Shown here piece by piece: positions 33,889 through 42,762 of a DNA stretch of 64,000 nt. The stretch lies in assembly GCF_001687325.1 (NCBI RefSeq), contig NZ_LZRD01000027.1, positions 1 to 64,000 on the forward strand. Direction: 5' to 3'. Every line of letters begins with the position of its first letter. Positions within the stretch are counted from its first letter, which is position 1. Source of the DNA: Streptomyces sp. PTY087I2 (lineage in GTDB: Bacteria > Actinomycetota > Actinomycetes > Streptomycetales > Streptomycetaceae). The translations under genes and the position numbers were made by a program. Below the pieces are notes generated by a model. It ran no database searches. It was not told the origin of the DNA and worked only from the letters and a program-made list of their open reading frames with translations.

Positions 33889-34701
33889 ATGACGAACGAC
33901 GGAACGACAGCCGGGACAGCGTCGAAGACGGACGGTTCGGCCACCGGGAGCGGCGACATCGCGCGCAGCCTGGAGCTTCTGTGGGGCACGGGCGAGCGCC
34001 CCAGCCGCGGCCCGAAACCGGGGCTGTCCCTGGACCGGATCGTCACCGCCGCCGTCGCCGTCGCGGACGCGGAGGGGCTGGCCGCCGTCTCGATGCGTCG
34101 GCTCTCCACGGAGCTGGGCACGGGCACGATGTCGCTCTACCGGTACGTCCCCGGCAAGGCGGAGCTGCTGGACCTGATGCTCGACCGGGTGCAGGGCGAA
34201 CCGTTCGCCGCCCGCCCCGACGAGCCGCCCGCCGACTGGCGCGCGGCGATCGACGGGATGGCCCGGGGGCACCTGGAGAATCTGCGCCGCCACCCCTGGC
34301 TGCTGAAGATCAACCAGGCCCGTACGGTGCTCGGCCCCAGCGCCCTGCGCGGACTGGAGCTCGCGCTCACGGGCCTCCGCGACATGGGCCTGCGGGACCC
34401 CGAGCTGATCGGCGTGATCATCGCGGTGAACAGCTTCGTGGAGGGCCTGGCCCGTACGCAGGCCGACGCGGCGGAGGCGGTGGCGCAGACCGGGCTGAGC
34501 GACGAGGCGTTCTGGGACCACCAGCGCCCGTTCCTGGAGCGGGCCATGCTGAGCGGCGCGTACCCGGTGATGGCGGCCATGGCGGAGGACACCTTCAGCT
34601 CCGAGTTCGACCACTTCGAGTTCGGCCTTGAGCGGCTGATCGCCGGTTTCGACGCACTGGTCCGGGAGCGGGCGGCGGAACGGGCTGCGTCCCGCACATG
34701 A
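33889..34701 (+). CDS. TetR-family regulator with TetR_C_1-type domain
   Basis: A 270-residue regulator. It has a 45-residue polar lead, then the helix-turn-helix (LDRIVTAAVAVADAEGLAAV, MRRLSTELGTGTMSLYRYVP) at about 48-92, and a large ligand domain of the tetracycline-repressor C type (HPWLLKINQARTVLGPSALRG). It is divergent from the ABC-2 exporter operon and probably represses it. Confidence 0.92.
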   Translation: MTNDGTTAGTASKTDGSATGSGDIARSLELLWGTGERPSRGPKPGLSLDRIVTAAVAVADAEGLAAVSMRRLSTELGTGTMSLYRYVPGKAELLDLMLDRVQGEPFAARPDEPPADWRAAIDGMARGHLENLRRHPWLLKINQARTVLGPSALRGLELALTGLRDMGLRDPELIGVIIAVNSFVEGLARTQADAAEAVAQTGLSDEAFWDHQRPFLERAMLSGAYPVMAAMAEDTFSSEFDHFEFGLERLIAGFDALVRERAAERAASRT

Positions 34702-34732
34702 CAGGGCGGCCGGTGCGTGCCCCAATGGATAT

Positions 34733-35134
34733 ATGGATGCCAGCCGGGAGCTCGCTCCTTTCGTCAAGCAGTACGCCGTCCTGCTGAGCACCCACCGGCA
34801 GGACGGGACCTCCGTCGGCACGCCGGTCAACATCGCCGTCGAGGGCGATCACGCGTTCATCCGCACGTTCTCGTCCGCCTGGAAGGTCGAGCGGATGCGC
34901 AACCACCCGCGGGTGGAGCTCGCCCCCTGCACGGTGTGGGGCGTCCCGACCGGACCGCAGATCAGGGCGCACGCGCGGCTGCTGCGGCCGGGCACGAAGG
35001 AGAACACGCACGCGGCGCGGATGCTGTCGCGCAAGTACCCGGTCGTGCAGGGCGTGCTGGTCCCGCTCGCGCACCGGCTGAAGCGGGACCGGACACTGCA
35101 TTACGAGGTGTGGCCGATGACGGACGAGGACTGA
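34733..35134 (+). CDS. PPOX-class F420-dependent oxidoreductase-like protein
   Basis: A 133-residue split-barrel flavin/F420-binding protein (QYAVLLSTHRQDGTSVGTPV, then AFIRTFSSAWKVERMRNHPR). Length and pattern match the PPOX-class F420-dependent oxidoreductase family of actinobacteria. It follows the TetR gene by 31 bases and could be co-transcribed. Confidence 0.88.
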   Translation: MDASRELAPFVKQYAVLLSTHRQDGTSVGTPVNIAVEGDHAFIRTFSSAWKVERMRNHPRVELAPCTVWGVPTGPQIRAHARLLRPGTKENTHAARMLSRKYPVVQGVLVPLAHRLKRDRTLHYEVWPMTDED

Positions 35135-35144
35135 GGGGAGCTAG

Positions 35145-35182
35145 CCCTGCCCCCTACCCCTGCCCCCTATCCCTGCCCCCGC
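35145..35182. repeat. 13-bp tandem repeat at the 3' end of the secreted propeller gene
   Basis: CCCTGCCCCCTAC, CCCTGCCCCCTAT and CCCTGCCCCCGC follow one another. The stop codon of the minus-strand gene lies in the second unit, so slippage here would change the length of its C-terminal tail. Confidence 0.8.
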
Positions 35183-36201
35183 TTCCGCCGGAGTGCGAGC
35201 CACAGCACGCCCGCCCCGATGACGATCGCCGCACCGAGCCCGGCGCCGCTCTTGCCGGCGCCTTCCCCGCCACCGCCCTGGTCACCGGCTTCGCCGCCGG
35301 CACTCCCGGAGGGCTTCCCCCGCTCCTGATCGCCGCCGGGGCCGCCGCCCGGCACCTCCACCCGGACGACGTCACTCCGCGCCCCCTCCGAGCCGAACAT
35401 CATGGCCGAGCCGTCCGCCGTGTACGTCACGGACTCGGCCTGCCGCTGGAACGGGGCGGCGACGGACCGGTCCTCGCCGAGGCGGCCGTTCTCGAAGGCG
35501 TACTCGCGGGCGCTGAAGTACGAACGCAGCACCAGGTGCTTCCCGTCGGGCGAGAAGGCCCCGTCCGTGACCCACGGCACCTCGTCGACCCGCCGGAAGG
35601 TGTTCACGGCCCCGGCGGTCAGCTTCGCGGGGCCTTCGTAGAGGCCGCCGCCGTCCTCGTTCTTGGAGGCGATGTAGACGCGGCCGGTCTTCGGGTGGAC
35701 CATCAGCGCCTCGGCGTTGCGGGCCCCGTCGGCGTACTTCACGTCGTACTGGACGGCGTCGACGGTGGCGTCGCGCAGCTCCTTCGGCTCGGGGAACCGG
35801 TAGATCCAGACATGGCTCCAGGAGCCGTCCAGGTTGTCGCCGATGTCGCCGACGTAGATGTTCCCGTCGGGCCCGATGGAGATGGCCTCGACATCACGCG
35901 GCTCCCCGATGCCGCGCATGGTGATCGTCGCGACGGTCTTGCCCGTACGGGAGTCGACGGCGAAGACGTAGGGGCCGTCGTCGCTGTCGTTGTGCGTCCA
36001 GTAGACGCCGGGGTGGACGCGGCTGGCGGCGAGGCCGCTGGACTCGGTGATACGGGGGTCCTCGATCGTGAAGTCACGGTCGGGCCGCCCGTCGTCGGCC
36101 ACGGCCGGGCCGGCCCCGGCGAACAGCGGGACGAGCACCGCGAGGGAGGTGGCGAGAGCGGCGGCGGCGCGGCCGGCCGGCCCGGTCGGATACAGGCGCA
36201 T
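35167..36201 (-). CDS. secreted, membrane-anchored beta-propeller-like protein
   Basis: A 344-residue exported protein. The Sec signal peptide spans about 1-38 (RAAAALATSLAVLVPLFAGAGPAVADD). The body has repeated strands such as GVYWTHNDSDDGPYVFAVD, DVEAISIGPDGNIYVGDIGD and HPKTGRVYIASKN, suggesting a propeller of WD40/NHL type. A Gly/Ser-rich stretch leads to a C-terminal membrane segment (GAAIVIGAGVLWLAL) and RRKR tail. No LPxTG sorting motif is seen. Function is unknown. MRLYPTGPAG is chosen as start because the signal peptide begins there. Confidence 0.85.
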   Translation of the reverse strand: MRLYPTGPAGRAAAALATSLAVLVPLFAGAGPAVADDGRPDRDFTIEDPRITESSGLAASRVHPGVYWTHNDSDDGPYVFAVDSRTGKTVATITMRGIGEPRDVEAISIGPDGNIYVGDIGDNLDGSWSHVWIYRFPEPKELRDATVDAVQYDVKYADGARNAEALMVHPKTGRVYIASKNEDGGGLYEGPAKLTAGAVNTFRRVDEVPWVTDGAFSPDGKHLVLRSYFSAREYAFENGRLGEDRSVAAPFQRQAESVTYTADGSAMMFGSEGARSDVVRVEVPGGGPGGDQERGKPSGSAGGEAGDQGGGGEGAGKSGAGLGAAIVIGAGVLWLALRRKRGQG

Positions 36202-36259
36202 GACCCAAGTGTCCATCGTCACGTCGCAGGCCGGAGCCGTGATCGGCCATGATGACGCC

Positions 36260-36979
36260 ATGCGTTTCCTCTTCGTCGGCGATTCCATGACCATCGGGCA
36301 CGCCGGCGACTTCACCTGGCGTTACCGGATGTGGCAGCACCTGGAGGCGTTCCCCGGCCTCCCGTACGAGATCGTCGGCCCGCGCTCGACGCTGTACGAC
36401 GCCGAGGCGGACGCCCCGCTCTCCCACGCGTACGCCGACCCGTCTTTCCCGCCCGCCGCCCGCCGTCATCTGTCCGGCTGGGGCGAGGGCTGGCTGCACA
36501 TGGCCCCGGTGATCGCGGACGCGGTGCGCGAGACGGAGGCGGACGTCCTGCTGGTCTCGCTGGGCCTGATAGACCTCGGCTTCTACACGGACGCCGAGCA
36601 GACAGCGGCGAACGCCCGCGCGTTCATCACGGCGGCCCGCACGGCGAACCCGCGGCTGCGCATGGTCCTGCTCCCGGTGATACCGAACATCCGGGCCGAG
36701 ACGGACGCCCCCTTCGCCGCCTCCTGCGCCCGCTTCAACGAACTGCTGGCCAAGGCCGTGGCCGACCTGGACACCCCGTCCTCCCCCCTCCTGCTGGCCT
36801 CGCGCCCGCCGGGCTACGACATCCACACGGACACGTACGACGGCACCCACCCCGGCCCGACCGGCGAACACCTCCTGGCGGCGACCTTCGCCGACGCGAT
36901 GCACCAGGCGTGGGGGCTGGGCGGCCCGTACGCGGCCGGGCCCGCGCCCCAGGAGTCATTGGTCTCCGCCACGGTCTGA
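36260..36979 (+). CDS. SGNH/GDSL hydrolase
   Basis: A 239-residue esterase-like protein. Block I is FVGDSMTIG with the nucleophile Ser in GDS (residue 9), and block V is DGTHPGPTGEHL with the catalytic Asp/His. The oxyanion Gly/Asn blocks are less clear. No signal peptide is visible, so it is probably cytoplasmic. It is divergent from the secreted propeller gene; the ATG at 36260 gives the block I motif its usual position. Confidence 0.9.
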   Translation: MRFLFVGDSMTIGHAGDFTWRYRMWQHLEAFPGLPYEIVGPRSTLYDAEADAPLSHAYADPSFPPAARRHLSGWGEGWLHMAPVIADAVRETEADVLLVSLGLIDLGFYTDAEQTAANARAFITAARTANPRLRMVLLPVIPNIRAETDAPFAASCARFNELLAKAVADLDTPSSPLLLASRPPGYDIHTDTYDGTHPGPTGEHLLAATFADAMHQAWGLGGPYAAGPAPQESLVSATV

Positions 36980-36989
36980 GGCCCGACCG

Positions 36990-37706
36990 TCACGGCTCCC
37001 ACACCGAGGAGTCGTGCGCGAAGAACACCCGTGCCGGATCGAACGCGGCCAGCCGGTCCAGCCAGGGCCGGTAGGGCGGCAGCGGCTGCGCCACCCCGTC
37101 GAGCGCGGCGCGGCGGGCCAGCTCGTCGGACGCGTAGTGCGAGGCGAAGTCGTGGGCCTGCCCGGCGAGGGCGACGACAGTGCCGTCATCGCGCCGGACC
37201 ACCAGCGACTGGTGTCCGTCCGTATGGCCGGGAGTCGGCACGATCCACACCCCGGGCCAGAGCTCGGCCTCCCCGGAAAGCTCCTCGTACACCGCACCGG
37301 GAAAGTCGACCAGGGCGTCGATGGTGTACCCGCCCCGCCGCGCGACGGCCAGCTCGGTCTCCTGGACCAGGATGGGCACCCCGGCCAGCAGAGGATTTCC
37401 GCCGATGTGGTCGAAGTGGAGATGGCAGTTCACGACGAGGGCCACGTCCTCAAGTGCCGCCCCCACGGCGGCAAGCGCACCGTCCAGCGGGCGGCGCCGG
37501 GGCCGGTAGTGCGCTTCGGCGCCGGGATCCCCCGCCCCGATCCCCGTATCGAAGAGAATCCGGCCGCGCTCGTGCTCGACGAGGTAGGCGAGCACCGGTT
37601 CGACCCGGGGGTGCGGCCCGCCGGTCTCGGACGCGGGCCGAACGAAGGAGCCGAGGTCGAGGCGGTGCACGGTCACGGTCGCGGTCGTGTTCGTACGCTG
37701 CGTCAT
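36990..37706 (-). CDS. metallo-beta-lactamase fold hydrolase (AHL lactonase-like)
   Basis: A 238-residue metallo-hydrolase. The zinc motif is NCHLHFDHIGGNP (HxHxDH) at about 113, with a later metal His in PTPGHTDGHQSLV. Overall layout matches the N-acyl-homoserine-lactonase/AttM group, which opens lactone rings. The true substrate, AHL, gamma-butyrolactone or other, is not shown. It is convergent with the SGNH gene. Confidence 0.9.
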   Translation of the reverse strand: MTQRTNTTATVTVHRLDLGSFVRPASETGGPHPRVEPVLAYLVEHERGRILFDTGIGAGDPGAEAHYRPRRRPLDGALAAVGAALEDVALVVNCHLHFDHIGGNPLLAGVPILVQETELAVARRGGYTIDALVDFPGAVYEELSGEAELWPGVWIVPTPGHTDGHQSLVVRRDDGTVVALAGQAHDFASHYASDELARRAALDGVAQPLPPYRPWLDRLAAFDPARVFFAHDSSVWEP

Positions 37707-37747
37707 CCGGCCAGCCTGTCAGCTCGGCCGACCGGTTGTCCCCGATC

Positions 37748-38131
37748 TCAGGCGTCCCGAGCGAGCCTTCGACCGTCATGGGTACGTACGCGGGGCGCTC
37801 CGCCCAGCAGCGCATCGGTGACCCTGACCGCGTAGACCTCGGCCATGCGGCTGGTCACCTCGTCCGGCGTCAGCCATTCAACTGCCGATGCCTCGTCCGT
37901 CAGTTGCTCGTGACCGCCTTCGACGCGACAGCGGAAGACCAGAGCGACGATGCCTCGGGAGGTGTTCTTGTAGACGCCGGTCAGCCGGTCCACCTGAACC
38001 TTGGCACCCGTCTCCTCGAAGACCTCGCGTCGGACGCCGTCCTCGGGAGCCTCGGCCAGTTCGAGCACACCCCCGGGCGGCTCCCAGGTCCCGTTGTCCG
38101 CAGCGTTGGCCCGCAGCACCTCCGCAACCAC
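37748..38131 (-). CDS. NUDIX hydrolase, N-terminally shortened, possibly non-functional
   Basis: A 127-residue reading frame with a perfect NUDIX box (GVLELAE, APEDGVR, REVFEETGA). The strands that normally precede it are nearly missing: the protein begins VVAEVLRANAADNGTWEPPGG, about 10 residues too short between the first strand and the NGTWEPPGG motif. No ribosome site precedes the GTG. The same frame runs back to the stop codon of the pentapeptide gene, 25 bases upstream. An internal deletion is likely. Confidence 0.65.
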   Translation of the reverse strand: MVAEVLRANAADNGTWEPPGGVLELAEAPEDGVRREVFEETGAKVQVDRLTGVYKNTSRGIVALVFRCRVEGGHEQLTDEASAVEWLTPDEVTSRMAEVYAVRVTDALLGGAPRVRTHDGRRLARDA

Positions 38132-38155
38132 CCCGGCGCCGCCAGCGTGGACGGT

Positions 38156-39364
38156 TCATGTCCACGCAGGCGGCAGGATCACCGTCGGCGGCACAGGACT
38201 GCCAAGTCCCTCCAACAGCCCCTCAGGAGCCGGCCCTGTGGCGCCTTCGAGGGTCATGCTCCCGCCGCTGTACCTCATACCGATGAACAGCACAGAGTCC
38301 GGGTCATCGTTCTGCACTGGTGCGTCGTGGAACGTCACGGAATCAAAGGAGACAGCGCAGTCCTCAAACTCCACATGGGCGAACGACACAAACCCGCCGA
38401 GAAAGGTTGCCTCACTGAAGTTCACAGATCCGCCGGAGAACCTCGCGTGGCCGAATGACACCGTGCCTCCGGAGAACCTCGCGTTCGTGAAGAACACGTC
38501 GCAGGAGAACGTCGCGCTGTTGAAGTGCACGTCGCCGCCGGAGAACTCCGCGTCGATGAAGAACAACATCGCGTCGTCGGAGAACGTCGCGTGCTCGAAG
38601 TGCACGTCTCCGCCGGCGAACTCTACGTAGCTGAAAGACACCGTGTCCTCGGAAAACCGCGCACCGGCGAAGGACACCCTGCCCCCCGAGAACCTCGCCC
38701 CGGTGAAATCCAACTCGCCGTCGATGATGACGCCGGTCAGGTCAAGGTCGCACCCCTGCCAGGAACCGTGGGTTTCTGGCGCCCGCCGGTAGTGGTCGCC
38801 GATGAGGCGCAAGATCGTGTGGCGGACCTTGCGCAGGGCCAGGTAGCGGTGGTGTTCCTTCCGGTTGGCATCGTCGGTGCCTGGGTCGGGGGTGAACGGG
38901 AGCTGGAGGTAAGCGCACAGGACATCGATGCATGTCTGGCGCAGGCCACTGTCCGGCGCGTCGTCGGCGAGACCGGCCAGGGCGTGGACCCCGCCCAGGC
39001 GCACCGCCGGAGATTCGTCACCGAGCTGGCCCACAGCCGTGGTGAACCGCTCGGTATGCAGACGGGTCGCTTCCCGCCGGGCCCCCTCCTCATCCACGCG
39101 CTGGCGTCGGTAGGCCACCACCAGGGCGACCAGGGCACCCGCGCCGGCGACCACGCCGAAGGACAACGTCACCAGGTCGAAGAGGGTCTTCGCGTCAATG
39201 CGGCGCTGAGGCTTGAGGCCTTGCACCGCGAGCAGCTCCCACCCGGTGTAGAAGACCCCCGCCGCAACGAGAACCGCCAAGGTGAAGGTGAGGGCAAGAG
39301 CACGGCCGACGGGCCACAGCCGCAGGCCACGGTCTCCCCGACGGGACGGCGAACGCGTCTTCAT
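38156..39364 (-). CDS. membrane-anchored pentapeptide-repeat protein
   Basis: A 402-residue protein. Two N-terminal membrane segments (LALTFTLAVLVAAGVFY and LVTLSFGVVAGAGALVALVVAY) are followed by a helical region with an armadillo-like start (RLGGVHALAGLADD). From about 205 to 350 runs a right-handed beta-helix of repeats with the central Phe pattern, such as ARFSGGRVSF, ATFSDDAMLF and AEFSGGDVHF. Such Streptomyces proteins have no assigned role. The repeat part would be cytoplasmic or surface-facing depending on topology. Confidence 0.9.
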   Translation of the reverse strand: MKTRSPSRRGDRGLRLWPVGRALALTFTLAVLVAAGVFYTGWELLAVQGLKPQRRIDAKTLFDLVTLSFGVVAGAGALVALVVAYRRQRVDEEGARREATRLHTERFTTAVGQLGDESPAVRLGGVHALAGLADDAPDSGLRQTCIDVLCAYLQLPFTPDPGTDDANRKEHHRYLALRKVRHTILRLIGDHYRRAPETHGSWQGCDLDLTGVIIDGELDFTGARFSGGRVSFAGARFSEDTVSFSYVEFAGGDVHFEHATFSDDAMLFFIDAEFSGGDVHFNSATFSCDVFFTNARFSGGTVSFGHARFSGGSVNFSEATFLGGFVSFAHVEFEDCAVSFDSVTFHDAPVQNDDPDSVLFIGMRYSGGSMTLEGATGPAPEGLLEGLGSPVPPTVILPPAWT

Positions 39365-39715
39365 GACTACAAGGACACACCAGATCGCATGAACATTTGC
39401 CCGAACCCGACAAGCCGCAGCCGCAGGGCGACCGCGCGCCGCGACTTCAGCGGGCCCGTATGACGCTCAGCGTGCCGTGGCGGCCTGCCCTGCGTGGCTC
39501 GCACCGGGCTCCGAGCCGTTCGAGCGCCATCTTCCGGTGTGAGGTCTCTACAGAAGGCGAGGCCGTAGCCGAAGCGGTCGGTCAGGTAACGGCCGACCGG
39601 AGACCGGGCCAGAGTCGCCGGCACGGGCACCAACCCGTTCCGGCGGCACCGGTCCACGGTCTCCGTGATGCCCGAGCCGGCACCGGGCACCCCGGGCCGG
39701 GGCCCGGAAGGGCCC
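39365..39715. other. 351-base gap, no supported gene
   Basis: Most of this gap holds nothing recognisable. On the minus strand at about 39530-39690 one frame reads RRNGLVPVPATLARSPVGRY and then LTDRFGYGLAFCRDLTPE. That composition looks protein-like and could be the debris of a former gene, but it has no start or domain that can be named. Confidence 0.4.
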
Positions 39716-40357
39716 TCACCCGCTCCGCTGCGACCCCAGCATCGTCAGGGCCAGCTGGGTCAGTTCGCCCGAGACCTCGCCGGGGCGGGCCCGGCGGCAG
39801 CGGCGGGCGTGGTGGGCCATCAGTTCGTGGACCGTGCCGACCATCACCATCACATCGACCCGGTGGTCCCGGTCCTCCGCCTCGCCCCGGTCCACCGCCC
39901 GCTCGGCCTCGCCCGTCAGGAACTCCGTCCACAGCGCCCGCCAGAGCTTGCAGTGCTCGTCCACCACGGCGCTCACGCCCAGCACTTCGACGAACGTCAC
40001 GCGGGCCTCGCGCGGGTCGCTGGTGACGGCCTCCACGTACGCGTCGAAGAGCAGCCGGACCCGCTCCTCGATCGAGCACTCGTCGATGCCCTCCGTCAGC
40101 AGGGCGCGCTCCGCCGCCCGCAGCCCGGTCGTCGTGACCCGGTTGTGGAGGGCGATGAGCAGCCCCTCCCGTGAGCCGTACTCCTGGCGCAGCACCTCGA
40201 CCGGCACCCCGGCCGCCTCGCACACGTCGTGCTCGGCCGTCGCCCGGTATCCGTTGACGCCGTACAGCTCCCTGGCCGCTTCCAGAAGTTGTTCCCGCGC
40301 CTGCGTGCGCGCGGCGTCCCCGGGCCCGGTCCGCTGAACCGTCCAGCTCTCCGCCAC
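39716..40357 (-). CDS. TetR-family regulator
   Basis: A 213-residue TetR protein. The N-terminal helix-turn-helix (QAREQLLEAARELYGVNGYR, HDVCEAAGVPVEVLRQEYGS) is clear and the C-terminal half is of no named subfamily. The start is GTG 40357, with GGAGG four bases upstream, in preference to longer readings. A perfect 14-bp palindrome lies about 200 bases upstream in the gap shared with the frameshifted membrane gene. Confidence 0.9.
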   Translation of the reverse strand: MAESWTVQRTGPGDAARTQAREQLLEAARELYGVNGYRATAEHDVCEAAGVPVEVLRQEYGSREGLLIALHNRVTTTGLRAAERALLTEGIDECSIEERVRLLFDAYVEAVTSDPREARVTFVEVLGVSAVVDEHCKLWRALWTEFLTGEAERAVDRGEAEDRDHRVDVMVMVGTVHELMAHHARRCRRARPGEVSGELTQLALTMLGSQRSG

Positions 40358-40554
40358 CGGTCCTCCTTGAGCGCAAGGTGCGGGAGAGGGGCCTGCGCGC
40401 CTCTGCACGAACCGCCGCCCCATTGTGCTCGCCCCACCGCCGCCCGGACGGCCGCGCCACACCCGTACGGGGTAATAGCCGTACGCGGAAACGCTTCTTC
40501 TTTACGCGCCCCGAGTGCGCCCGCACATACGTCCCCTCCACCACGCACCCCGCG

Positions 40555-40568
40555 TTGAACGCGTTCAA
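40555..40568. promoter_or_regulatory. perfect 14-bp palindrome, candidate TetR operator
   Basis: TTGAACGCGTTCAA is a perfect palindrome in the 289-base divergent gap between the TetR gene and the frameshifted membrane protein gene at 40647. TetR sites of this size are common; auto-control by the adjacent regulator is the simplest reading. Confidence 0.6.
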
Positions 40569-40646
40569 ACGGATCTGCCACGATGCCCGCAGCGGCCCGC
40601 CCCGGGCAGGCCTCACGTGCATCACCGCGTGCAAGGGGGACTGACG

Positions 40647-41534
40647 GTGGAGGGGACAGGAAGACCGGAGGAGGAGTGGCTCTCCGGGCGGTCAGTGCGG
40701 CTCTCGATCCTGGTGCTGCTCCTGGAGGCGATCCTCGCGTACGTCGTGTCCGTCGTGTACGGCGTGACGCAGGAGTCACCGAACGCAGGGGTCGGTTCGG
40801 GGATGTTCATCTTCCTCCTGCCTGTGCTCGCCGTGTTCGCGGCCTTGATCGCCGGCGCCCTGTCCGTGTGCCTCGTCCTCCCGACCGCCTGGCTGAGCGT
40901 GGTGGTGGGTTCCGGTGGCGGCGGGGGCCGTCTCGCTCGTGATCGTCGCCGTCGTCACCCTGGCCGACGGGGCGGGGGCCGGTGTCGTTGCTCTTGGCTG
41001 GCCCCTGACCACGGCCGCGCTCACCGTCCCGGCACTGCTCTGGCGCTCGCGCCGGGAGCGGATCTTCAAGCCGGTGATCCTGTGGGGCGTGGCCGCCATC
41101 GTGCTCACCGCCGTCCTCGGCGGTGTCGGTCTGGGGACGGGGGTGCTCAAGGAGTACCGGCCACCGGCGCTCGCCTCGGCGGACCTCGTCGGACGCTGGT
41201 CCGACGGGCAGGGCGGGACGGTCACCTTCACGGCGGACGGCGCGTCACCGCCGTGGACATCGACGACGACCTCGGCGGCTGGGGCCCGGAGGACGACGCC
41301 ACGGGCCCGGACGGTCCGGAGGGCGCGGACACCCGCTGTACGGGGCAGGGCACCTGGACGTACGAACCCGGCGGGAGCACCTGGTCGCAGGAGGTGGGCA
41401 TCACCGTCGACTCGTGCAGCTTCGACGCCTGGAACGTCGGCGGCACGGCGAGCCGGCCCACCCTCTACCAGTACATCGGCGACCCGGACTCCTGGGACCT
41501 GTACGTGCTGAGGAGGGCGTCCGACGGTTCGTGA
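40647..41534 (+). pseudogene. membrane protein gene with two compensating frameshifts
   Basis: A GTG start at 40647 with AAGGGGG upstream opens a frame with two membrane segments (LSILVLLLEAILAYVVSVVY and FIFLLPVLAVFAALIAGALS). At about 40910-40920, in a G-run, sense passes to the +1 frame, which supplies AVSLVIVAVVTLADGAGAGV, a further membrane helix and LVGRWSDGQGGTVTFTADG. At about 41239-41243 sense returns to the first frame: RVTAVDIDDDLGGWGPED and on to the stop at 41534. So one base seems gained and one lost. The mended product would be a four-helix membrane protein with an extracytoplasmic domain of about 100 residues. Sequencing error in G/C runs is an alternative. Confidence 0.8.
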
Positions 41535-41872
41535 CGGCCCGGCCCTGCCTCGTACCACGCGAGACGCTGTCGGCCTCCGTTCCCGAACAGCTGCCCTTGC
41601 CGGAAAACTTCGCCGCCACCGAGACACCACCGACCGGAGCGAGCCAGGGCTCGTCCGGTCAGAGGTCCGTCAGCGGTGAGGGAGTAAACGCGAGCAGCGG
41701 GCAGGGCCTTTGGGGCCCCGACTGGATGCTCATCCGACCACTGCGACCCCAGTCTGCGTTCCCCCTGGGGCCGCAGTCGCTCCCGCGGCGGTCGATGTCT
41801 TCCTCAGTCCGTCTGCCGCCGCGCCCGTCCAGCTCGACAGCAGCCATCCCAGGCTCCCCTACATCTGATTTC
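41535..41872. other. 338-base gap, nothing recognised
   Basis: High-GC intergenic DNA with no supported gene, repeat or terminator. Open frames across it are without start sites or recognisable domains. Confidence 0.4.
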
Positions 41873-42355
41873 TCAGATGACCGGGGCGTCTATGTAATCC
41901 GTATCCCCAGGCAGCGCATCGTGGACTCCAGCCCCTAAACCTTTGCGGTAGAAGTTGAAAAGTTCGGATCCGCTGAGAGGGCACGGATGACCGGCATCGT
42001 CGAATTCCCATCCACGCACCCGCTCCTTGAGGCCCCACGAGCGAAGGATCATCCCGCTCGAACAATCCCCCTTGACAGCCACTGCCAGCAGTTCACAGAA
42101 GGGGACACTCATCTCCTCGACCGGAACGAATCCGTAGTCCACATGATGAGCAAAATGGAATTGCGCGAGAGCCTGCCCGCCCACTCCCTCCACACTGAGC
42201 GTAAGGGTGTGAATCCCGTCGCCCGCACGCGTGATGGCCAAATTGAGAATATCGAGTGCACGGTCTACATCCTCATCACTCGGAAATGGAAGCGGAGTTC
42301 CCAAAGCCGTTCTTCCTTCGTTGTTCCAGGGCGCGGCGGAGGAGCCCCCCGCCAC
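41873..42355 (-). CDS. small acidic protein, function unknown
   Basis: A 160-residue protein with the texture of a real fold: LDILNLAITRAGDGIHTLTL, FHFAHHVDYGFVPVEEMSVP and ELFNFYRKGLGAG. It has no signal peptide or membrane helix. GC is lower than in neighbours. Size, acidity and isolated position recall immunity proteins of polymorphic toxins, but no toxin gene is next to it and this is only a guess. The N-terminus is uncertain: GTG 42355 lacks a ribosome site, and an ATG 35 bases upstream is out of frame. Confidence 0.6.
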   Translation of the reverse strand: MAGGSSAAPWNNEGRTALGTPLPFPSDEDVDRALDILNLAITRAGDGIHTLTLSVEGVGGQALAQFHFAHHVDYGFVPVEEMSVPFCELLAVAVKGDCSSGMILRSWGLKERVRGWEFDDAGHPCPLSGSELFNFYRKGLGAGVHDALPGDTDYIDAPVI

Positions 42356-42762
42356 GGAAATCGGGTGCCGTTGTCTGTGCTGGCGGGCATCTTGAGACGA
42401 AAGCCGAGAAGGCGTTCACCTATTCAGCCACACGCCATCACCTTTTCGGAAATGACGGGGACGGCCGGCTTGGGGACCTCGCTGAGAGAGGAGTACCGAG
42501 TACCGGTTGGTCGGCGCCGACCGTCCGGCACTGCCGCCTCTCGACCCAAAGATCAAATCTGCCGACATTGGGCGAGGCGATGATCCCGCCTCGATCGGCC
42601 CGGCGCAGCCTTAACACACATGCCGATGCGCTGTTGTCTTTTCCCCTCCCACGACAGATTGTTCATCTCGCAGCCGACGTGGCCGGTGATCCCGCCTTTC
42701 AGGGCCGGGCCCCAAGGCCACTTGGCCAGTTGCTGCGATCACTCATATGTCCCCCCGCTTCC
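42356..42762. other. 407-base gap, nothing recognised
   Basis: Mixed-GC DNA between the small acidic gene and the acyltransferase. No gene, terminator or repeat could be supported. The GC drop begins here and recurs from 49 kb on. Confidence 0.4.

Noticed and set aside
39367..39690. Minus-strand frame with LTDRFGYGLAFCRDLTPE
   Set aside because: Part of it looks protein-like, but there is no start site, domain or partner gene; kept only as a note on that gap.
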